Notes under the pieces: model-generated
Database searches by the model: none
What the model saw: only the letters and a program-made list of their open reading frames with translations
Told to the model about the DNA's origin: nothing
Part shown: one piece after another, positions 10,021-20,059 of the stretch
Position numbering within the stretch: position 1 is the stretch's first letter
Layout: each line of letters begins with the position of its first letter
NCBI RefSeq assembly: GCF_014836905.1
Contig: NZ_JACSPZ010000003.1
Span: 62,001 to 126,000, forward strand
Origin: Solibacillus faecavium
GTDB lineage: Bacteria > Bacillota > Bacilli > Bacillales_A > Planococcaceae
Reading direction: 5' to 3'
Length of the DNA: 64,000 nt
Program-made: the position numbers and the translations under genes

Positions 10021-10332
10021 GTGAAAAAAGGTTTACTTACATTAGTATTTGGTTCAGCACTATTTTTAGCAGCATGTGGTGGGGATGATTCGGCAACAAA
10101 CGGCGAAACAGCAGAAGTCGATGGTGAAAAAGTAGTTAAACAATCCTGTGCAACATGTCATGGTGGTCAATTACAGGGTGGCAGTGCTCCGGCATTGGAT
10201 AAATTAGGAGCAAAATATTCTGAAGAAGAGATTTTAGATATTATTTTAAACGGTAAAGACCGTATGCCTCCTGGGATTGTAAAAGGCGAAAAGGCTGAAG
10301 CGGCTGCAGAGTATTTAGCAACTTTAAAATAA
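10021..10332 (+). CDS. Membrane-anchored cytochrome c-551 type lipoprotein
   Basis: Small class I c-type cytochrome for electron transfer on the outer face of the membrane. GTG at 10021 is chosen because GGAGGGG (10008-10014) lies 6 nt upstream. Signal peptide with lipobox LAAC, then an acidic linker, the heme-binding motif CATCH and the distal Met ligand in RMPPG. 103 residues, similar to Bacillus CccB/CccA. Single gene with its own terminator. The redox partner is not encoded nearby. Confidence 0.92.
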   Translation: MKKGLLTLVFGSALFLAACGGDDSATNGETAEVDGEKVVKQSCATCHGGQLQGGSAPALDKLGAKYSEEEILDIILNGKDRMPPGIVKGEKAEAAAEYLATLK

Positions 10333-10338
10333 CAAACG

Positions 10339-10371
10339 AAACGATGGGCAAATGAGCTTCATCGTTTTTTT
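10339..10371 (+). terminator. Intrinsic terminator after cytochrome gene
   Basis: Stem AAACGATG (10339-10346) with CATCGTTT (10360-10367), then a T run. Confidence 0.8.
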
Positions 10372-10487
10372 GTTGGGCTGTTAATTTGGCGGTTCCGTGA
10401 AGAAAAGTAAGTTCGTTTTATATTGGAAATTTATAAGTCATGTTAAAATACTTTATAGATGTCTGGAGATAGGAGCGTACCAAATTC

Positions 10488-11426
10488 ATGATTCAAGTAA
10501 TTGCGAAAGATGTTATGGAAAAATTCAATTTAAAGCTGATTAGTGGTGAAGAAGGGATTGGACGTTATATAACGACTAGTGATATTTCAAGGCCAGGTTT
10601 GGAAATGGCGGGTTATTTTACTCATTACCCGGCGGATCGTGTCCAGCTATTAGGGAAAACAGAGCTATCATTTTTTGAAATGCTGCCTGAAGAAGATAAA
10701 ATTAGCCGGATGAAGCGCCTCTGTTCCGATGAAACACCAGCTATTATTATTTCGCGTGATTTACAGGTGCCGAAAGAGCTTATCGATGCATCGAACGAAA
10801 ATCATGTACCTGTATTTGTTACAAATCAAACGACAACATGGTTTTCAAGCCGGTTAACAAACTTTTTGGAAAGTAAACTTGCTCCGACAACGGCAGTGCA
10901 CGGTGTTCTTGTCGATGTTTATGGGATTGGTGTATTAATAATGGGGAAAAGCGGTGTCGGTAAAAGTGAGACAGCGCTTGAGCTAGTAAAAAAAGGGCAT
11001 CGTTTAGTAGCGGATGATAGCGTGGAAATTCGACAAGAAGGGGAAAATATGCTCGTTGGAAGCCCTCCACCATTATTGGAACATTTGCTTGAAATACGTG
11101 GAATCGGTATCATTGATATTATGACGCTTTTTGGCGCAAGTGCTATTCGTCCATATAAGAGGATTACATTAATTATCGAGCTTGAAACGTGGGATCCTGA
11201 AAAGTTTTATGATCGTCTAGGTCTAGATGAAGAAAAGATGAAAATTATTGATACAGATGTAACAAAGCTTACAGTACCTGTTCAACCGGGTCGAAATGTA
11301 TCGGTAATTATTGAAGTGGCTGCTATGAATTATCGCCTGAAAAAAATGGGTGTGAATGCAGCAGAGGAGTTTTCACGTCGTTTAGATGATATGCTTGTCG
11401 TAAATGATGAGATGGATGATTATTAA
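10488..11426 (+). CDS. hprK: HPr kinase/phosphorylase
   Basis: Bifunctional enzyme that phosphorylates HPr and Crh on Ser46 and also removes the phosphate; the sensor step of carbon catabolite repression. 312 residues with the P-loop [10 protein letters not shown] (152-161), His139 in AVHGV, a DD pair at 177-178 and the C-terminal HprK motif region. The first gene of an hprK-lgt-ppaX-yvoF block seen in Bacillus. Its substrate Crh is encoded 15 kb downstream, and a candidate CcpA site lies before kduI. Confidence 0.97.
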   Translation: MIQVIAKDVMEKFNLKLISGEEGIGRYITTSDISRPGLEMAGYFTHYPADRVQLLGKTELSFFEMLPEEDKISRMKRLCSDETPAIIISRDLQVPKELIDASNENHVPVFVTNQTTTWFSSRLTNFLESKLAPTTAVHGVLVDVYGIGVLIMGKSGVGKSETALELVKKGHRLVADDSVEIRQEGENMLVGSPPPLLEHLLEIRGIGIIDIMTLFGASAIRPYKRITLIIELETWDPEKFYDRLGLDEEKMKIIDTDVTKLTVPVQPGRNVSVIIEVAAMNYRLKKMGVNAAEEFSRRLDDMLVVNDEMDDY

Positions 11427-11457
11427 TAATGGAGTAGGTAGTTGAAGGGAGAATTTT

Positions 11458-12336
11458 ATGGGTACAAATTTACTAGCGATTAATCCGGTCGCATTTCACC
11501 TTGGATCATTTCCGGTGAACTGGTATGGCATTATAATCGGATTAGGTATTGTTATTGCTTACTTTTTAGCTCAAAAGGAGTCGGTACGCCGCGGATTCGA
11601 CCAAGAATTTATAGCTGATTTACTCATTTGGGCAATACCGATTTCAATTTTATCAGCACGTGCGTACTATGTTGTGATGAAATGGGATTATTATAGCCAA
11701 AATCCAGGACGCATTATTGAAATTTGGAATGGTGGTATTGCGATTCACGGTGCTTTAATTGGAGCATTTATTACTGCTTATATATTCACTAGAAAGCGTA
11801 AAGTGAGCTTTTTGAAATTAGCCGATATTGCTGCACCGAGTATTTTAGTCGGGCAAATTATTGGTCGCTGGGGCAACTTCGTTAATCAGGAAGCTTACGG
11901 TGGTCCAGTGTCGCGTGAATTTTTGGAAGGTTTATTTATACCGAACTGGATTATCGAACAAATGTATATTAGAGAAGAAGGTACATATGTCCATCCGACA
12001 TTTTTATATGAATCATTATGGAATGTTGTCGGATTAGTAATTTTACTGTTTGCTCGTAAATTGAATTGGCGACGCGGGGAAATGTTTTTCTTCTATTTAA
12101 TATGGTATTCAGTAGGCCGATTCTTTATCGAAGGATTGCGTACGGATAGTTTATATATAGGGGACGAGTTACTGCGTTCTGCGCAAGTTGTTTCGATTAT
12201 TGGAATTGCTGTTGGTATTATCGGTATTATTTACCGCCGAGTGTATGTCAAACCGGCTGTGCATTATTTAGATGAGGAAAAAAAACCAGCAAAACCAGCA
12301 ACAAATAAAAAGAAAAATAATAATAAAAAGAAATAA
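11458..12336 (+). CDS. lgt: Prolipoprotein diacylglyceryl transferase
   Basis: Membrane enzyme that adds diacylglycerol to the lipobox cysteine of prelipoproteins. Seven hydrophobic helices, conserved IHGALIGAF and the Lgt signature [15 protein letters not shown]. 292 residues including a Lys/Asn-rich C-terminal tail ([14 protein letters not shown]). Begins 31 bp after hprK with a GGGAG ribosome site. It would process the several lipoproteins encoded in this window, including the cytochrome and the substrate-binding proteins. Confidence 0.97.
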   Translation: MGTNLLAINPVAFHLGSFPVNWYGIIIGLGIVIAYFLAQKESVRRGFDQEFIADLLIWAIPISILSARAYYVVMKWDYYSQNPGRIIEIWNGGIAIHGALIGAFITAYIFTRKRKVSFLKLADIAAPSILVGQIIGRWGNFVNQEAYGGPVSREFLEGLFIPNWIIEQMYIREEGTYVHPTFLYESLWNVVGLVILLFARKLNWRRGEMFFFYLIWYSVGRFFIEGLRTDSLYIGDELLRSAQVVSIIGIAVGIIGIIYRRVYVKPAVHYLDEEKKPAKPATNKKKNNNKKK

Positions 12337-12414
12337 TAGTACAGAGGCTGGGGCATAAGTAGAAATTTCTTTGTATAAGGGAAATACTCTTATGAAGAAA
12401 TTGATATTATATGA

Positions 12415-12550
12415 ATTGATTGGAGTGAAGGGGCGACTCCTGGGGGAACAGCAAAATTTATTTTGCGACGAGTAACCGCAGGAGCACCGACGCCTGAGAC
12501 TACAGGCTCAGGCCGTGCCCCCGGAAAGCGTCCCCGGAACGGAAATCAAT
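12415..12550 (+). repeat. Dispersed GC-rich palindromic element, copy 2
   Basis: 136 bp bounded by ATTGATT (12415-12421) and AATCAAT (12544-12550). Shares GACTCCTG-GGGGAACAGCA, GACGCCTGAGACTACAGGCT, CAGGCCGTGCCC and CGGAAAGCGTCC with copy 1, plus a ~34-bp extra segment (AAAATTTATTTTGCGACGAG...) also found in copy 3. It separates lgt from ppaX. Confidence 0.88.
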
Positions 12551-12563
12551 TCTGGCAGAAGTA

Positions 12564-12625
12564 GAAAAATATCTATTTTTTCAAAGAAAAAATAGATATT
12601 TTTCGTTTTGTCCCAGACTTTTTTT
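12564..12625 (+). terminator. Long perfect hairpin and T-run before ppaX
   Basis: A perfect 18-bp stem (12564-12581 with 12587-12604, loop CAAAG), then TTTTGTCCCAGACT (12606-12619) and Ts. That last block pairs imperfectly with AGGCTGGGGCATAA at 12345-12358, enclosing the GC-rich repeat. Likely terminates lgt transcription. Confidence 0.6.
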
Positions 12626-12645
12626 AAAAGAAAGAGGCCATGGTT

Positions 12646-13293
12646 ATGAAAACAAAAGCGTTGTTATTTGATTTTGATGGTACGTTACTGAATACAAATG
12701 AATTGATTATCCAAACGTTTATGTATATTTTTGACGAAAGATTTCCCGGGCAATATTCGACAGTAGATTGCCTGAAATTCATCGGTCCGTCATTAAAACA
12801 GACTTTTGACGAATTAACACCTGGTGAAACAGAAATAATGATTGCGAAATATAGAGAGTGGAATGCAGCAAACCATGATTCGTTAGTGACCGGCTATGAA
12901 GCAGTAGTTGAAACATTGGAAGAGCTGCATGCATTAGGAATTAAATTGGCCATTGTTTCTACGAAGAGCAGAGAAGGTTTAGCTCGCGGAATGAAAATTT
13001 TACAAGCAGAGCACTTATTTGATGCTGTAGTTGGTTTAGATGATGTCGAGCATGTGAAGCCACATCCAGAGCCTGTTCTTCTGGCGCTGCAAAAGCTTGG
13101 CGTGAATCGAAGTGAAGCAATTATGATTGGTGATAACTCACATGATATTGAAGGCGGGAAGAATGCCGGTGTTCGAACAGCAGGTGTTGCCTGGTCTGCA
13201 AAGGGTGTCGACTACTTAATGTCTTATGAACCGACATATATGCTGCACCATATGCGAGATTTACTTGAAATTGTGAAAGGGGAGTCTTCATGA
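12646..13293 (+). CDS. ppaX: Pyrophosphatase PpaX (HAD family)
   Basis: HAD hydrolase that cleaves pyrophosphate, including that made by HprK-phosphorylase on P-Ser-HPr. Motif I is LLFDFDGTLLNT; motif II IVSTKS; Lys in HVKPHPEP; motif IV MIGDNSHDIEGGKNAG. I prefer ATG at 12646 (MKTKALLF, 215 residues) over 12640, because AAAGAGG (12631-12637) is 8 nt from it. Position after hprK-lgt agrees with Bacillus synteny, except that no yvoD lies between. It overlaps the next gene by 4 bp (ATGA). Confidence 0.93.
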   Translation: MKTKALLFDFDGTLLNTNELIIQTFMYIFDERFPGQYSTVDCLKFIGPSLKQTFDELTPGETEIMIAKYREWNAANHDSLVTGYEAVVETLEELHALGIKLAIVSTKSREGLARGMKILQAEHLFDAVVGLDDVEHVKPHPEPVLLALQKLGVNRSEAIMIGDNSHDIEGGKNAGVRTAGVAWSAKGVDYLMSYEPTYMLHHMRDLLEIVKGESS

Positions 13294-13820
13294 GGAGAAC
13301 CGAACGCTATCGTGTACAAAATGCTAATTCATTGTGGAATGTATATGAAACGGTTTCGTTTTGGAAAGTAATGAAGTGCTTTATCGTAATTCAAATTGGA
13401 CGTATTACACCTGTTATGGCTTGGAAAAATTGGCTGTACCGGACGTTTTTGAAAATGAAAATCGGCAAACAAGCCTCACTGGCGCTAATGGTTATGCCGG
13501 ATTCGATGTTTCCGGAGCGTATTTCGGTAGGAGATAATTCCATTATCGGCTTTAATACGACAATTTTAGCTCACGAATATTTAATTGAGGAATATCGATT
13601 GGGGAATGTAGAAATCGGCAGCAATGTGATGGTTGGTGCTAACTCAACGATACTACCGGGTGTAAAGATTGGAGACGGAGCCATCGTATCTGCTGCAACA
13701 CTCGTTCATAAAGATGTCCCAGCTGGCGCAATGGCAGGAGGCAATCCGATGCGCATTATCTTCACTGCTGAGCAGATGGCGGAACGAAAAAAGAACGATC
13801 AGCCTGTATGGCAAAATTAA
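13290..13820 (+). CDS. yvoF: Hexapeptide-repeat acyltransferase (YvoF type)
   Basis: Left-handed beta-helix O-acetyltransferase-like protein. Hexapeptide repeats run from about residue 70 to 150 (ISVGDNSIIGFNTTIL, VEIGSNVMVGANSTIL, VKIGDGAIVSAATLV), ending GGNPMRII, the usual acetyl-CoA-side motif. 176 residues. Starts inside the ppaX stop (ATGA), so is co-translated. Acceptor substrate unknown; synteny matches Bacillus yvoF. Confidence 0.85.
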   Translation: MRRTERYRVQNANSLWNVYETVSFWKVMKCFIVIQIGRITPVMAWKNWLYRTFLKMKIGKQASLALMVMPDSMFPERISVGDNSIIGFNTTILAHEYLIEEYRLGNVEIGSNVMVGANSTILPGVKIGDGAIVSAATLVHKDVPAGAMAGGNPMRIIFTAEQMAERKKNDQPVWQN

Positions 13821-13827
13821 ATTTGGA

Positions 13828-13857
13828 GACACTTTGCTACGGCGGGGTGTCTTTTTT
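13828..13857 (+). terminator. Intrinsic terminator after yvoF
   Basis: Stem GACAC (13828-13832) with GTGTC (13847-13851), then six Ts; flanking A/T pair extends it. Confidence 0.65.
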
Positions 13858-13984
13858 AGTTTTGACAGATTTGCGGCAAATGAAAACTTCTCGAAAATCC
13901 CTTTGCCTAAGATATTTCACCATATATGATATATAATGAATTGATATATCAGAAAATTAAATTATTGAATATTCAACAATTCCA

Positions 13985-14013
13985 TTGACTATGAATACTA
14001 GTAGCAGTAAAAT
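13985..14013 (+). promoter_or_regulatory. Promoter of the histidine operon
   Basis: TTGACT (13985-13990), 17-bp spacer, TAAAAT (14008-14013), leaving a ~90-nt leader before hisZ. I looked for a T-box (specifier loop, GGTGG antiterminator motif, terminator) in that leader and saw none. Confidence 0.65.
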
Positions 14014-14110
14014 ACTTTCATACACTAGTAATTCATTACTCTAGCGAAGTGAAGTGAAATTACGAAACAGGAAATAATATTCTATTTAAAAAAGTTTAGG
14101 ATGTGTCAAA

Positions 14111-15271
14111 ATGTCATCGATAAAAATGTTTGAAAAACCTCTTGGGATGCGCGATACATTTCCCGATATATATGAAAAACTTGAATTAATTCGATCGACT
14201 GGTCGAGAACTGCTGCATACTCGTGGTTATGAGTTTATTAAAACTCCCTCTGTAGAATATTACGACACAGTGGGGAAAGCATCGGCAATTTCTGATGCCC
14301 GTCTGTTTAAACTTGTTGATAGTCAGGGGAATACACTTGTATTACGCCCAGATATGACAACACCCATTGCACGTGTCGCGACTTCAAAATTATTAAAGGA
14401 AAAAATACCACAGCGCTTAGCCTATTTTGCGAATGTATTCAGAGCACAGCAACGTGAAGGTGGGCGCCCGGCGGAATTTGACCAAATGGGTATTGAATTA
14501 ATCGGCGACAATTCAGTGTTTGCTGATGCGGAAGTCATTATGACCGCGATTGATTTAGTAAAGAGCTTTAATATTACCGATTTTAAAGTTACGATCGGAC
14601 ATGCCGGCGTATTAAGTCGCATATTAAAGGATTATACAGAGAGTGACGAACAGGCTCTTCATTTAAATGATTTACTCGTACAACGGAATTTTGTAGGCTT
14701 TGAAGAAGCAGTATTGGCATTTGATTTACCGAAAACAAAATCTGATGCATTGTTGGCCTATATTGAAGAAGCCATTAGAGTCCCTTCTATAGAAGCTATT
14801 GAGAAATATGTCCGAAAAAATGATGCGCTTGAATATATGCGCAGCTTAGCAAAAATTTTGGATGCTGCTGGGTATGATGAATACATAGCATTCGATTTCA
14901 CATTGTCGAGCCATATGAGCTATTACACAGGGATGTTATTTGAAGTATTTGCTTCAGGCAGTGGTTTCCCGTTAGGAAATGGTGGTCGTTATGATGGATT
15001 GCTTCAGCAATTCGGTTCGCAAGTTGGCGCGACTGGTTTTGGATTACGTGTAGATCGCGTTTTTGAAGCGATGCCAAAGATCGATATTGTAACAGACAAT
15101 GTGCTTGTATTATTTGAGTCAGAGCGTTTTTCTGAAGCTTTACAGACGGTGAAGCTTTTACGTGAACAAGGTAAGCAAGTGACGTTCCAATCATATGAGG
15201 GAATCGAAAATATTGAAGCATTGAAGGCATATTATAAAATAGTTAATGAATTTAAAAGCAGGGAGGCATAA
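14111..15271 (+). CDS. hisZ: ATP phosphoribosyltransferase regulatory subunit
   Basis: Class II aminoacyl-tRNA-synthetase-like protein needed by short-form HisG for the first step of histidine synthesis. 386 residues; motif-2-like stretch YFANVFRAQQREGGRPAEFDQ and the histidine-binding region LGNGGRYDGLL are present, with no anticodon-binding domain. RBS AGGATGTG before the ATG. First gene of an operon hisZ-G-D-B-H-F-IE; hisG starts 3 bp after its stop. Confidence 0.96.
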   Translation: MSSIKMFEKPLGMRDTFPDIYEKLELIRSTGRELLHTRGYEFIKTPSVEYYDTVGKASAISDARLFKLVDSQGNTLVLRPDMTTPIARVATSKLLKEKIPQRLAYFANVFRAQQREGGRPAEFDQMGIELIGDNSVFADAEVIMTAIDLVKSFNITDFKVTIGHAGVLSRILKDYTESDEQALHLNDLLVQRNFVGFEEAVLAFDLPKTKSDALLAYIEEAIRVPSIEAIEKYVRKNDALEYMRSLAKILDAAGYDEYIAFDFTLSSHMSYYTGMLFEVFASGSGFPLGNGGRYDGLLQQFGSQVGATGFGLRVDRVFEAMPKIDIVTDNVLVLFESERFSEALQTVKLLREQGKQVTFQSYEGIENIEALKAYYKIVNEFKSREA

Positions 15272-15274
15272 GCA

Positions 15275-15898
15275 ATGACAGAGCTAACAATCGCGATGCC
15301 AAAAGGCAGAATTTTTGAAGAGGCATATGAAATGCTGCTCGAGGCTGGTTTCAACCTTCCTGAAGAAGTAGAAATGTCACGTAAACTAATGATTGAAATT
15401 CCAGAGGAAAAGATCAGCTTTATTTTAGCGAAGCCTATGGATGTGCCGGTATATGTAGAGCATGGTGTAGCGGATATTGGAATCGCGGGGAAAGACGTGC
15501 TGCTTGAGCAACGTCGTACTGTTCATGAGCTGCTCGATTTAAAGATTAGTGAATGCTATATTGCTTCAGCAGGTTTACCGAATACGACGATGAGTGAAAT
15601 CGCACCACGTATTGCGACAAAATATCCGAATATTGCGTTGAAATATTATAAAGGTATCGGTGAGCAAGTTGAAATTATTGAGCTGAATGGTTCGATTGAG
15701 CTTGCACCGATGATTGGCTTAGCGGATCGCATTGTCGATATCGTATCAACAGGACGTACATTAAAGGAAAATGGTCTCGTGGAATATGAACATATTGCCG
15801 AAGTCTCATCACGTTTGATTGCCAATCCTGTAAGTTATCGTATGAAAAGCGACCGTATTCAGGATTTAGTTACGCGCTTAAAAAAATGTGTGAAATAA
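15275..15898 (+). CDS. hisG: ATP phosphoribosyltransferase catalytic subunit (short form)
   Basis: Joins ATP and PRPP to phosphoribosyl-ATP. 207 residues, i.e. the short form lacking the C-terminal allosteric domain, which fits the adjacent hisZ. Motifs [10 protein letters not shown] at the N-terminus, [13 protein letters not shown], and the PRPP loop [25 protein letters not shown]. Follows hisZ by 3 bp. Confidence 0.97.
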   Translation: MTELTIAMPKGRIFEEAYEMLLEAGFNLPEEVEMSRKLMIEIPEEKISFILAKPMDVPVYVEHGVADIGIAGKDVLLEQRRTVHELLDLKISECYIASAGLPNTTMSEIAPRIATKYPNIALKYYKGIGEQVEIIELNGSIELAPMIGLADRIVDIVSTGRTLKENGLVEYEHIAEVSSRLIANPVSYRMKSDRIQDLVTRLKKCVK

Positions 15899-15912
15899 GA
15901 GAGGCTAAATAG

Positions 15913-17196
15913 ATGAAAATAACAATTTTAAACGATGATATTTCTTTAAAACGCCAACTCGAGCAAGGCAATGAGCAGCAGCTGCAAACCGTTCGTGAAG
16001 TAATTCAGCAAGTACGAACAGAAGGGGATGCGGCAATTAAATATTATAGTGAAAAATGGGACGGTTTTGCACCTGAAAATTTACGTGTCTCGGAGCAGGA
16101 AATTGTTGAGGCTGTAAAAAATTTCGATCAGCAATTATATATCGATTTACAGGAGGCAGCAGATAATATTCGCCTTTACCATAATGAACAAAAGCGCAGT
16201 GGCTTTCGATTGCCGTTAGCGGACGGTTCGTATTTAGGGCAGCGGATTACACCCCTTGATGCAGTAGGGCTTTATGTACCGGGTGGTTCAGCGGCTTATC
16301 CTTCTTCTGTTTTAATGAATGTCATTCCGGCGCAAGTTGCAGGGGTGAAGCGTATTGTCATCACATCGCCAGCAGGCAATGATGGGAAGCTACCGGATGC
16401 GGTATTAGTGGCAGCCCATATTTTAGGAGTGACGGAAATTTACAAAGTAGGCGGTGCACAAGCGATCGCAGCACTAGCATATGGAACAGAAACAATTGCC
16501 CCGGTAGATAAAATTACGGGTCCGGGAAATATATTTGTTGCATTGGCAAAGCGTGAAGTATTTGGCGAAGTGGCGATTGATATGATTGCAGGGCCATCTG
16601 AAATTTGCGTTTTGGCTGATGAAACTGCCTATGCCGATGAAATTGCGGCAGATCTTTTATCACAGGCTGAGCATGATGCACTGGCTTGCGCGGTACTCAT
16701 TACAACAAGTGATGATTTGGCAGATGCGGTATCAGACCAGGTAGAAATTCAATTATCCAAATTGCCGCGTGAAGCAATTGCCAGAAAATCAATCGAAAAC
16801 TTTGGTCATATTTATGTTGCTGAATCGATGAAAGAAGCGGTTCGAGCGGTGAATTCATTAGCGCCGGAGCATTTAGAAGTTGTAACGGAAAATGCCGAAA
16901 AGGTTTCGGAAATGATTACACATGCGGGTGCTATTTTTATCGGGCGTTATAGCTCTGAGCCAGTGGGCGATTATTTTGCAGGTACGAATCACGTATTACC
17001 AACAAATTCAACAGCACGTTTTGCAAGTGGGTTGAATGTGGATGATTTTATTAAACGAACGAGTGTTGTCTATTACAGCGAAAAAACTTGGAAACAAAAT
17101 TCGCCGAAAATTGCACGTCTTGCACGACTTGAAGGGTTAGAAGGACATGCAAGAGCAGTAGAATCACGGGGCTGGGATAAAGGAGAAGAAGAATGA
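15913..17196 (+). CDS. hisD: Histidinol dehydrogenase
   Basis: Zn-dependent NAD enzyme that oxidises L-histidinol to histidine in two steps. 427 residues; GLYVPGGSAAYPSSVLM, the signature IDMIAGPSEICVLAD, LLSQAEHD and the C-terminal GTNHVLPTNSTARFASGL region with zinc and substrate His residues. RBS AGAGAGG. Its stop overlaps the hisB start by 4 bp. Confidence 0.97.
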   Translation: MKITILNDDISLKRQLEQGNEQQLQTVREVIQQVRTEGDAAIKYYSEKWDGFAPENLRVSEQEIVEAVKNFDQQLYIDLQEAADNIRLYHNEQKRSGFRLPLADGSYLGQRITPLDAVGLYVPGGSAAYPSSVLMNVIPAQVAGVKRIVITSPAGNDGKLPDAVLVAAHILGVTEIYKVGGAQAIAALAYGTETIAPVDKITGPGNIFVALAKREVFGEVAIDMIAGPSEICVLADETAYADEIAADLLSQAEHDALACAVLITTSDDLADAVSDQVEIQLSKLPREAIARKSIENFGHIYVAESMKEAVRAVNSLAPEHLEVVTENAEKVSEMITHAGAIFIGRYSSEPVGDYFAGTNHVLPTNSTARFASGLNVDDFIKRTSVVYYSEKTWKQNSPKIARLARLEGLEGHARAVESRGWDKGEEE

Positions 17197-17786
17197 CACG
17201 TTTTGCGAAAATCGAACGAAATACAAATGAAACAAAAATTGCAGTAGAGCTTAATATCGATGGTTCTGGGCAAGCTGAAATAAAAACAGGTGTCGGTTTT
17301 ATGGACCATATGCTGGATTTGTTTATAAAGCACGGGTTATTTGACGGAAAAATTATTGCAAATGGCGACACTTGGATAGATGACCACCATACGACAGAGG
17401 ATATTGGTATCGTATTAGGTCAAGTATTCCGTGAAGCATTGGGCGATAAAAAAGGGATCAAACGTTACGGAACTGCATTTGTACCGATGGATGATGCATT
17501 GGCACAGGTTGTGGTGGATTGTTCGAACCGTCCGCACTTGGAATACCGTATTACACCTGAACTTAATGCCAAGGTAGGGTCATTTGATACAGAACTTGTG
17601 CATGAGTTTTTATGGAAGTTTGCGTTAGAGGCACGCATTAATTTACATGTCATCGTTCCTTATGGACATAATACACACCATATTATTGAAGCAGTTTTTA
17701 AAGCATTAGCACGTGCCTTAGATCAAGCGGTTCAAATTGACCCGCGTGTGAAAGGCGTGCCATCAACGAAGGGGCTGTTAACGTGA
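17193..17786 (+). CDS. hisB: Imidazoleglycerol-phosphate dehydratase
   Basis: Mn-dependent dehydratase giving imidazole-acetol phosphate. 197 residues, monofunctional. The two metal-binding His clusters are FMDHMLDLF and DDHHTTEDIGI, with a later copy HNTHHIIEAVFKALARAL. Overlaps hisD and hisH by 4 bp each. Confidence 0.97.
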   Translation: MTRFAKIERNTNETKIAVELNIDGSGQAEIKTGVGFMDHMLDLFIKHGLFDGKIIANGDTWIDDHHTTEDIGIVLGQVFREALGDKKGIKRYGTAFVPMDDALAQVVVDCSNRPHLEYRITPELNAKVGSFDTELVHEFLWKFALEARINLHVIVPYGHNTHHIIEAVFKALARALDQAVQIDPRVKGVPSTKGLLT

Positions 17787-18403
17787 AAATTGGTGTAATT
17801 GATTATGGAATGGGTAATTTATTTAGTGTTGAGCAGGCATTAAAGCGCCTTAATGTTGAAGTCATTGTGTCAAATGACAAAGTGGAACTCGAAACAGCAG
17901 ATGCTTATGTACTGCCGGGTGTTGGTGCCTTTCCAGATGCAATGAAGCGTTTAAAGGAAACAGGTTTAATTGATTTCATTCGCAATACGAAAAAGCCGTT
18001 ACTCGGAATTTGCTTAGGAATGCAGCTGTTATTTGAAGAAAGCGATGAAGTGGCTTTAACAGAAGGGCTAGGTATTTTTAAAGGGCGTATTCAACGCTTT
18101 GAAGGGGTTTCCCGAATTCCGCATATGGGATGGAATGACTTAACGTTGCAGCATACGCCAAGCTGGCTGGATAGAGATAACCTGCCTGCAGCACGCCATG
18201 TATATTTTGTCCATTCATTTTATGCGAGCGGATTGGATGAGAAGGAACGGGTTGCTTCGGCAGACTATGAACATATACAAGTGCCTGGGATTGTGGCGAA
18301 GAATAATTTTACAGGTATGCAGTTCCATCCGGAGAAGTCAGGTCCGTTTGGTATGCACTTGTTGACGGCTTGGGCAGAAGGAGTGAAAGAGGGCGTATGT
18401 TAA
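17783..18403 (+). CDS. hisH: Imidazole glycerol phosphate synthase glutaminase subunit
   Basis: Class I glutamine amidotransferase that feeds ammonia to HisF. 206 residues; nucleophile Cys77 in GICLGMQ, and His/Glu in MQFHPEKSG complete the triad; oxyanion region PGVGAF. Overlaps hisB by 4 bp and hisF by 7 bp. In Bacillus hisA follows hisH; here hisF follows directly. Confidence 0.97.
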   Translation: MKIGVIDYGMGNLFSVEQALKRLNVEVIVSNDKVELETADAYVLPGVGAFPDAMKRLKETGLIDFIRNTKKPLLGICLGMQLLFEESDEVALTEGLGIFKGRIQRFEGVSRIPHMGWNDLTLQHTPSWLDRDNLPAARHVYFVHSFYASGLDEKERVASADYEHIQVPGIVAKNNFTGMQFHPEKSGPFGMHLLTAWAEGVKEGVC

Positions 18404-19155
18404 CGAAGCGCATTATTCCATGTTTAGACGTAAAAGAAGGGCGCGTAGTAAAAGGGATACAATTTGTTGAATTGAAAGATGCAGGCGATCCGGTAGAATT
18501 AGCTAAATTTTATGATGAGCAAGGTGCGGATGAGCTCGTATTTTTAGATATTTCGGCTTCGCATGAAGGACGTGAAACGATGGTCGATGTTGTCCGACAA
18601 ACAGCATCAGCGTTAGCCATTCCTTTTACTGTAGGTGGCGGCATTCGTACGATTGAAGATATGAAACGTATTTTACGTGCCGGTGCAGATAAAGTGTCGG
18701 TTAATACATCTGCTTTAGAGCGTCCAGAGCTTATTAAAGAAGGCGCGGATTACTTCGGTGCACAATGCATCGTTTGTGCGATTGATGCGAGATATTCTGA
18801 AGAAGACGGTACATGGATGGTGTATACACACGGTGGCCGTAACAAAACTTCAAGGAAAGCTATAGATTGGGCAAAAGAAGCGGTAAAACTAGGTGCAGGG
18901 GAAATTCTACTTACATCGATGAACCAAGACGGTGAGAAATCGGGTTTTGATTTAGCGTTAACGAAGGCAGTTCGAGATGCCGTTACAGTACCGGTTATTG
19001 CAAGTGGCGGCGCGGGTAATGCTGAACATTTCCGTGAAGTCCTGCAGGATGTTGATACAGATGCAGCACTTGCTGCGAGCATTTTTCACTATAAAGAAAC
19101 GAGCGTAGCAGAAGTGAAAAGCTACTTAAAAGAAAAAGGGGTACGTGTACGATGA
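18397..19155 (+). CDS. hisF: Imidazole glycerol phosphate synthase cyclase subunit
   Basis: TIM-barrel cyclase forming imidazole glycerol phosphate and AICAR from PRFAR and ammonia. 252 residues with catalytic Asp11 (IPCLD) and Asp130 (AIDAR), and phosphate loops TVGGGIR and IASGGAG. ATG at 18397 is chosen because AAAGAGGG sits just upstream and the longer frame (from 18370) lies inside hisH. Both Asp positions and the length identify HisF rather than HisA. Confidence 0.96.
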   Translation: MLTKRIIPCLDVKEGRVVKGIQFVELKDAGDPVELAKFYDEQGADELVFLDISASHEGRETMVDVVRQTASALAIPFTVGGGIRTIEDMKRILRAGADKVSVNTSALERPELIKEGADYFGAQCIVCAIDARYSEEDGTWMVYTHGGRNKTSRKAIDWAKEAVKLGAGEILLTSMNQDGEKSGFDLALTKAVRDAVTVPVIASGGAGNAEHFREVLQDVDTDAALAASIFHYKETSVAEVKSYLKEKGVRVR

Positions 19156-19769
19156 ATGTTAAATTTAATGAACAAGGGCTAATTACAGCAGTAGTACAGG
19201 ATGCCCGATCAAAAGAAGTATTAACGGTTGCTTATATGAATGTGGAATCGCTACAAAAAACAATTGAAACGAATGAAACTTGGTTTTACTCTCGTTCCCG
19301 CCAGGAGCTATGGCATAAAGGGGCAACAAGTGGTAATACACAAAAGGTTGTTTCAATTAAAACAGACTGTGATCAAGATGCATTAGTAGTTGAAGTTGTT
19401 CCTGCGGGTCCAGCTTGTCATAATGGAACAACATCTTGCTTTACAGAAAGCTTGGTAGAAAACGAACGACCTGGTACTGTAGCAATTTTACCTCAGCTTG
19501 TGGAAGTAATTAAACAGCGTGAAATCGATATGCCTGAAGGGGCGTATACGACGTATTTATTCGATAAAGGTATCGATAAAATCTGTAAAAAAGTTGGCGA
19601 AGAGGCAACAGAGGTAGTAATCGGGGCGAAAAACCGTGACAAGGAAGAAGTGAAATGGGAATCCGCTGACCTTCTTTATCACTTGCTTGTGTTACTTCAA
19701 GAACAAAAAGTGGATGTATATGAAGTGCTTGATGTGCTACAAAAACGACATGAAGGCAAAAAGCAATAA
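19152..19769 (+). CDS. hisI: Bifunctional phosphoribosyl-AMP cyclohydrolase/phosphoribosyl-ATP pyrophosphatase
   Basis: HisI-HisE fusion for steps 2 and 3 of histidine synthesis. The N-terminal cyclohydrolase (1-~110) has the metal motif [11 protein letters not shown] and [12 protein letters not shown]; the C-terminal pyrophosphohydrolase (~115-205) has [14 protein letters not shown]. 205 residues, normal for the fusion. Overlaps hisF by 4 bp and ends the operon; a weak GGGACG...CGTTCC hairpin follows at about 19849-19869. Confidence 0.96.
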   Translation: MNVKFNEQGLITAVVQDARSKEVLTVAYMNVESLQKTIETNETWFYSRSRQELWHKGATSGNTQKVVSIKTDCDQDALVVEVVPAGPACHNGTTSCFTESLVENERPGTVAILPQLVEVIKQREIDMPEGAYTTYLFDKGIDKICKKVGEEATEVVIGAKNRDKEEVKWESADLLYHLLVLLQEQKVDVYEVLDVLQKRHEGKKQ

Positions 19770-20059
19770 TCTAACGAGAATTCCGTTGTTTGCAAACATG
19801 ATTTAAGTACATATTTGCTACATATGCTATAATGGAAAGAATTGATTAAGGGACGACACTTGTGCGTTCCTTATTTCTTTGTTTATTTCTCAGTGGTTGT
19901 CAAAAGGCTACTAAACGAAATAGAAGCTTCGGATGGTTGTCTACTTCCTGTTATAGGGTGTAATGATGCCGAGGCGTATTTTACTACAATTGAGCATACG
20001 ATACACTTCGTATTGAATTATATAAAGGTATTGAACGGAAATGACTCGGAGGAATTTTA

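Noticed and set aside
14014-14110. T-box leader before hisZ
   Set aside because: No antiterminator GGTGG motif, specifier loop or terminator seen; leader is short.
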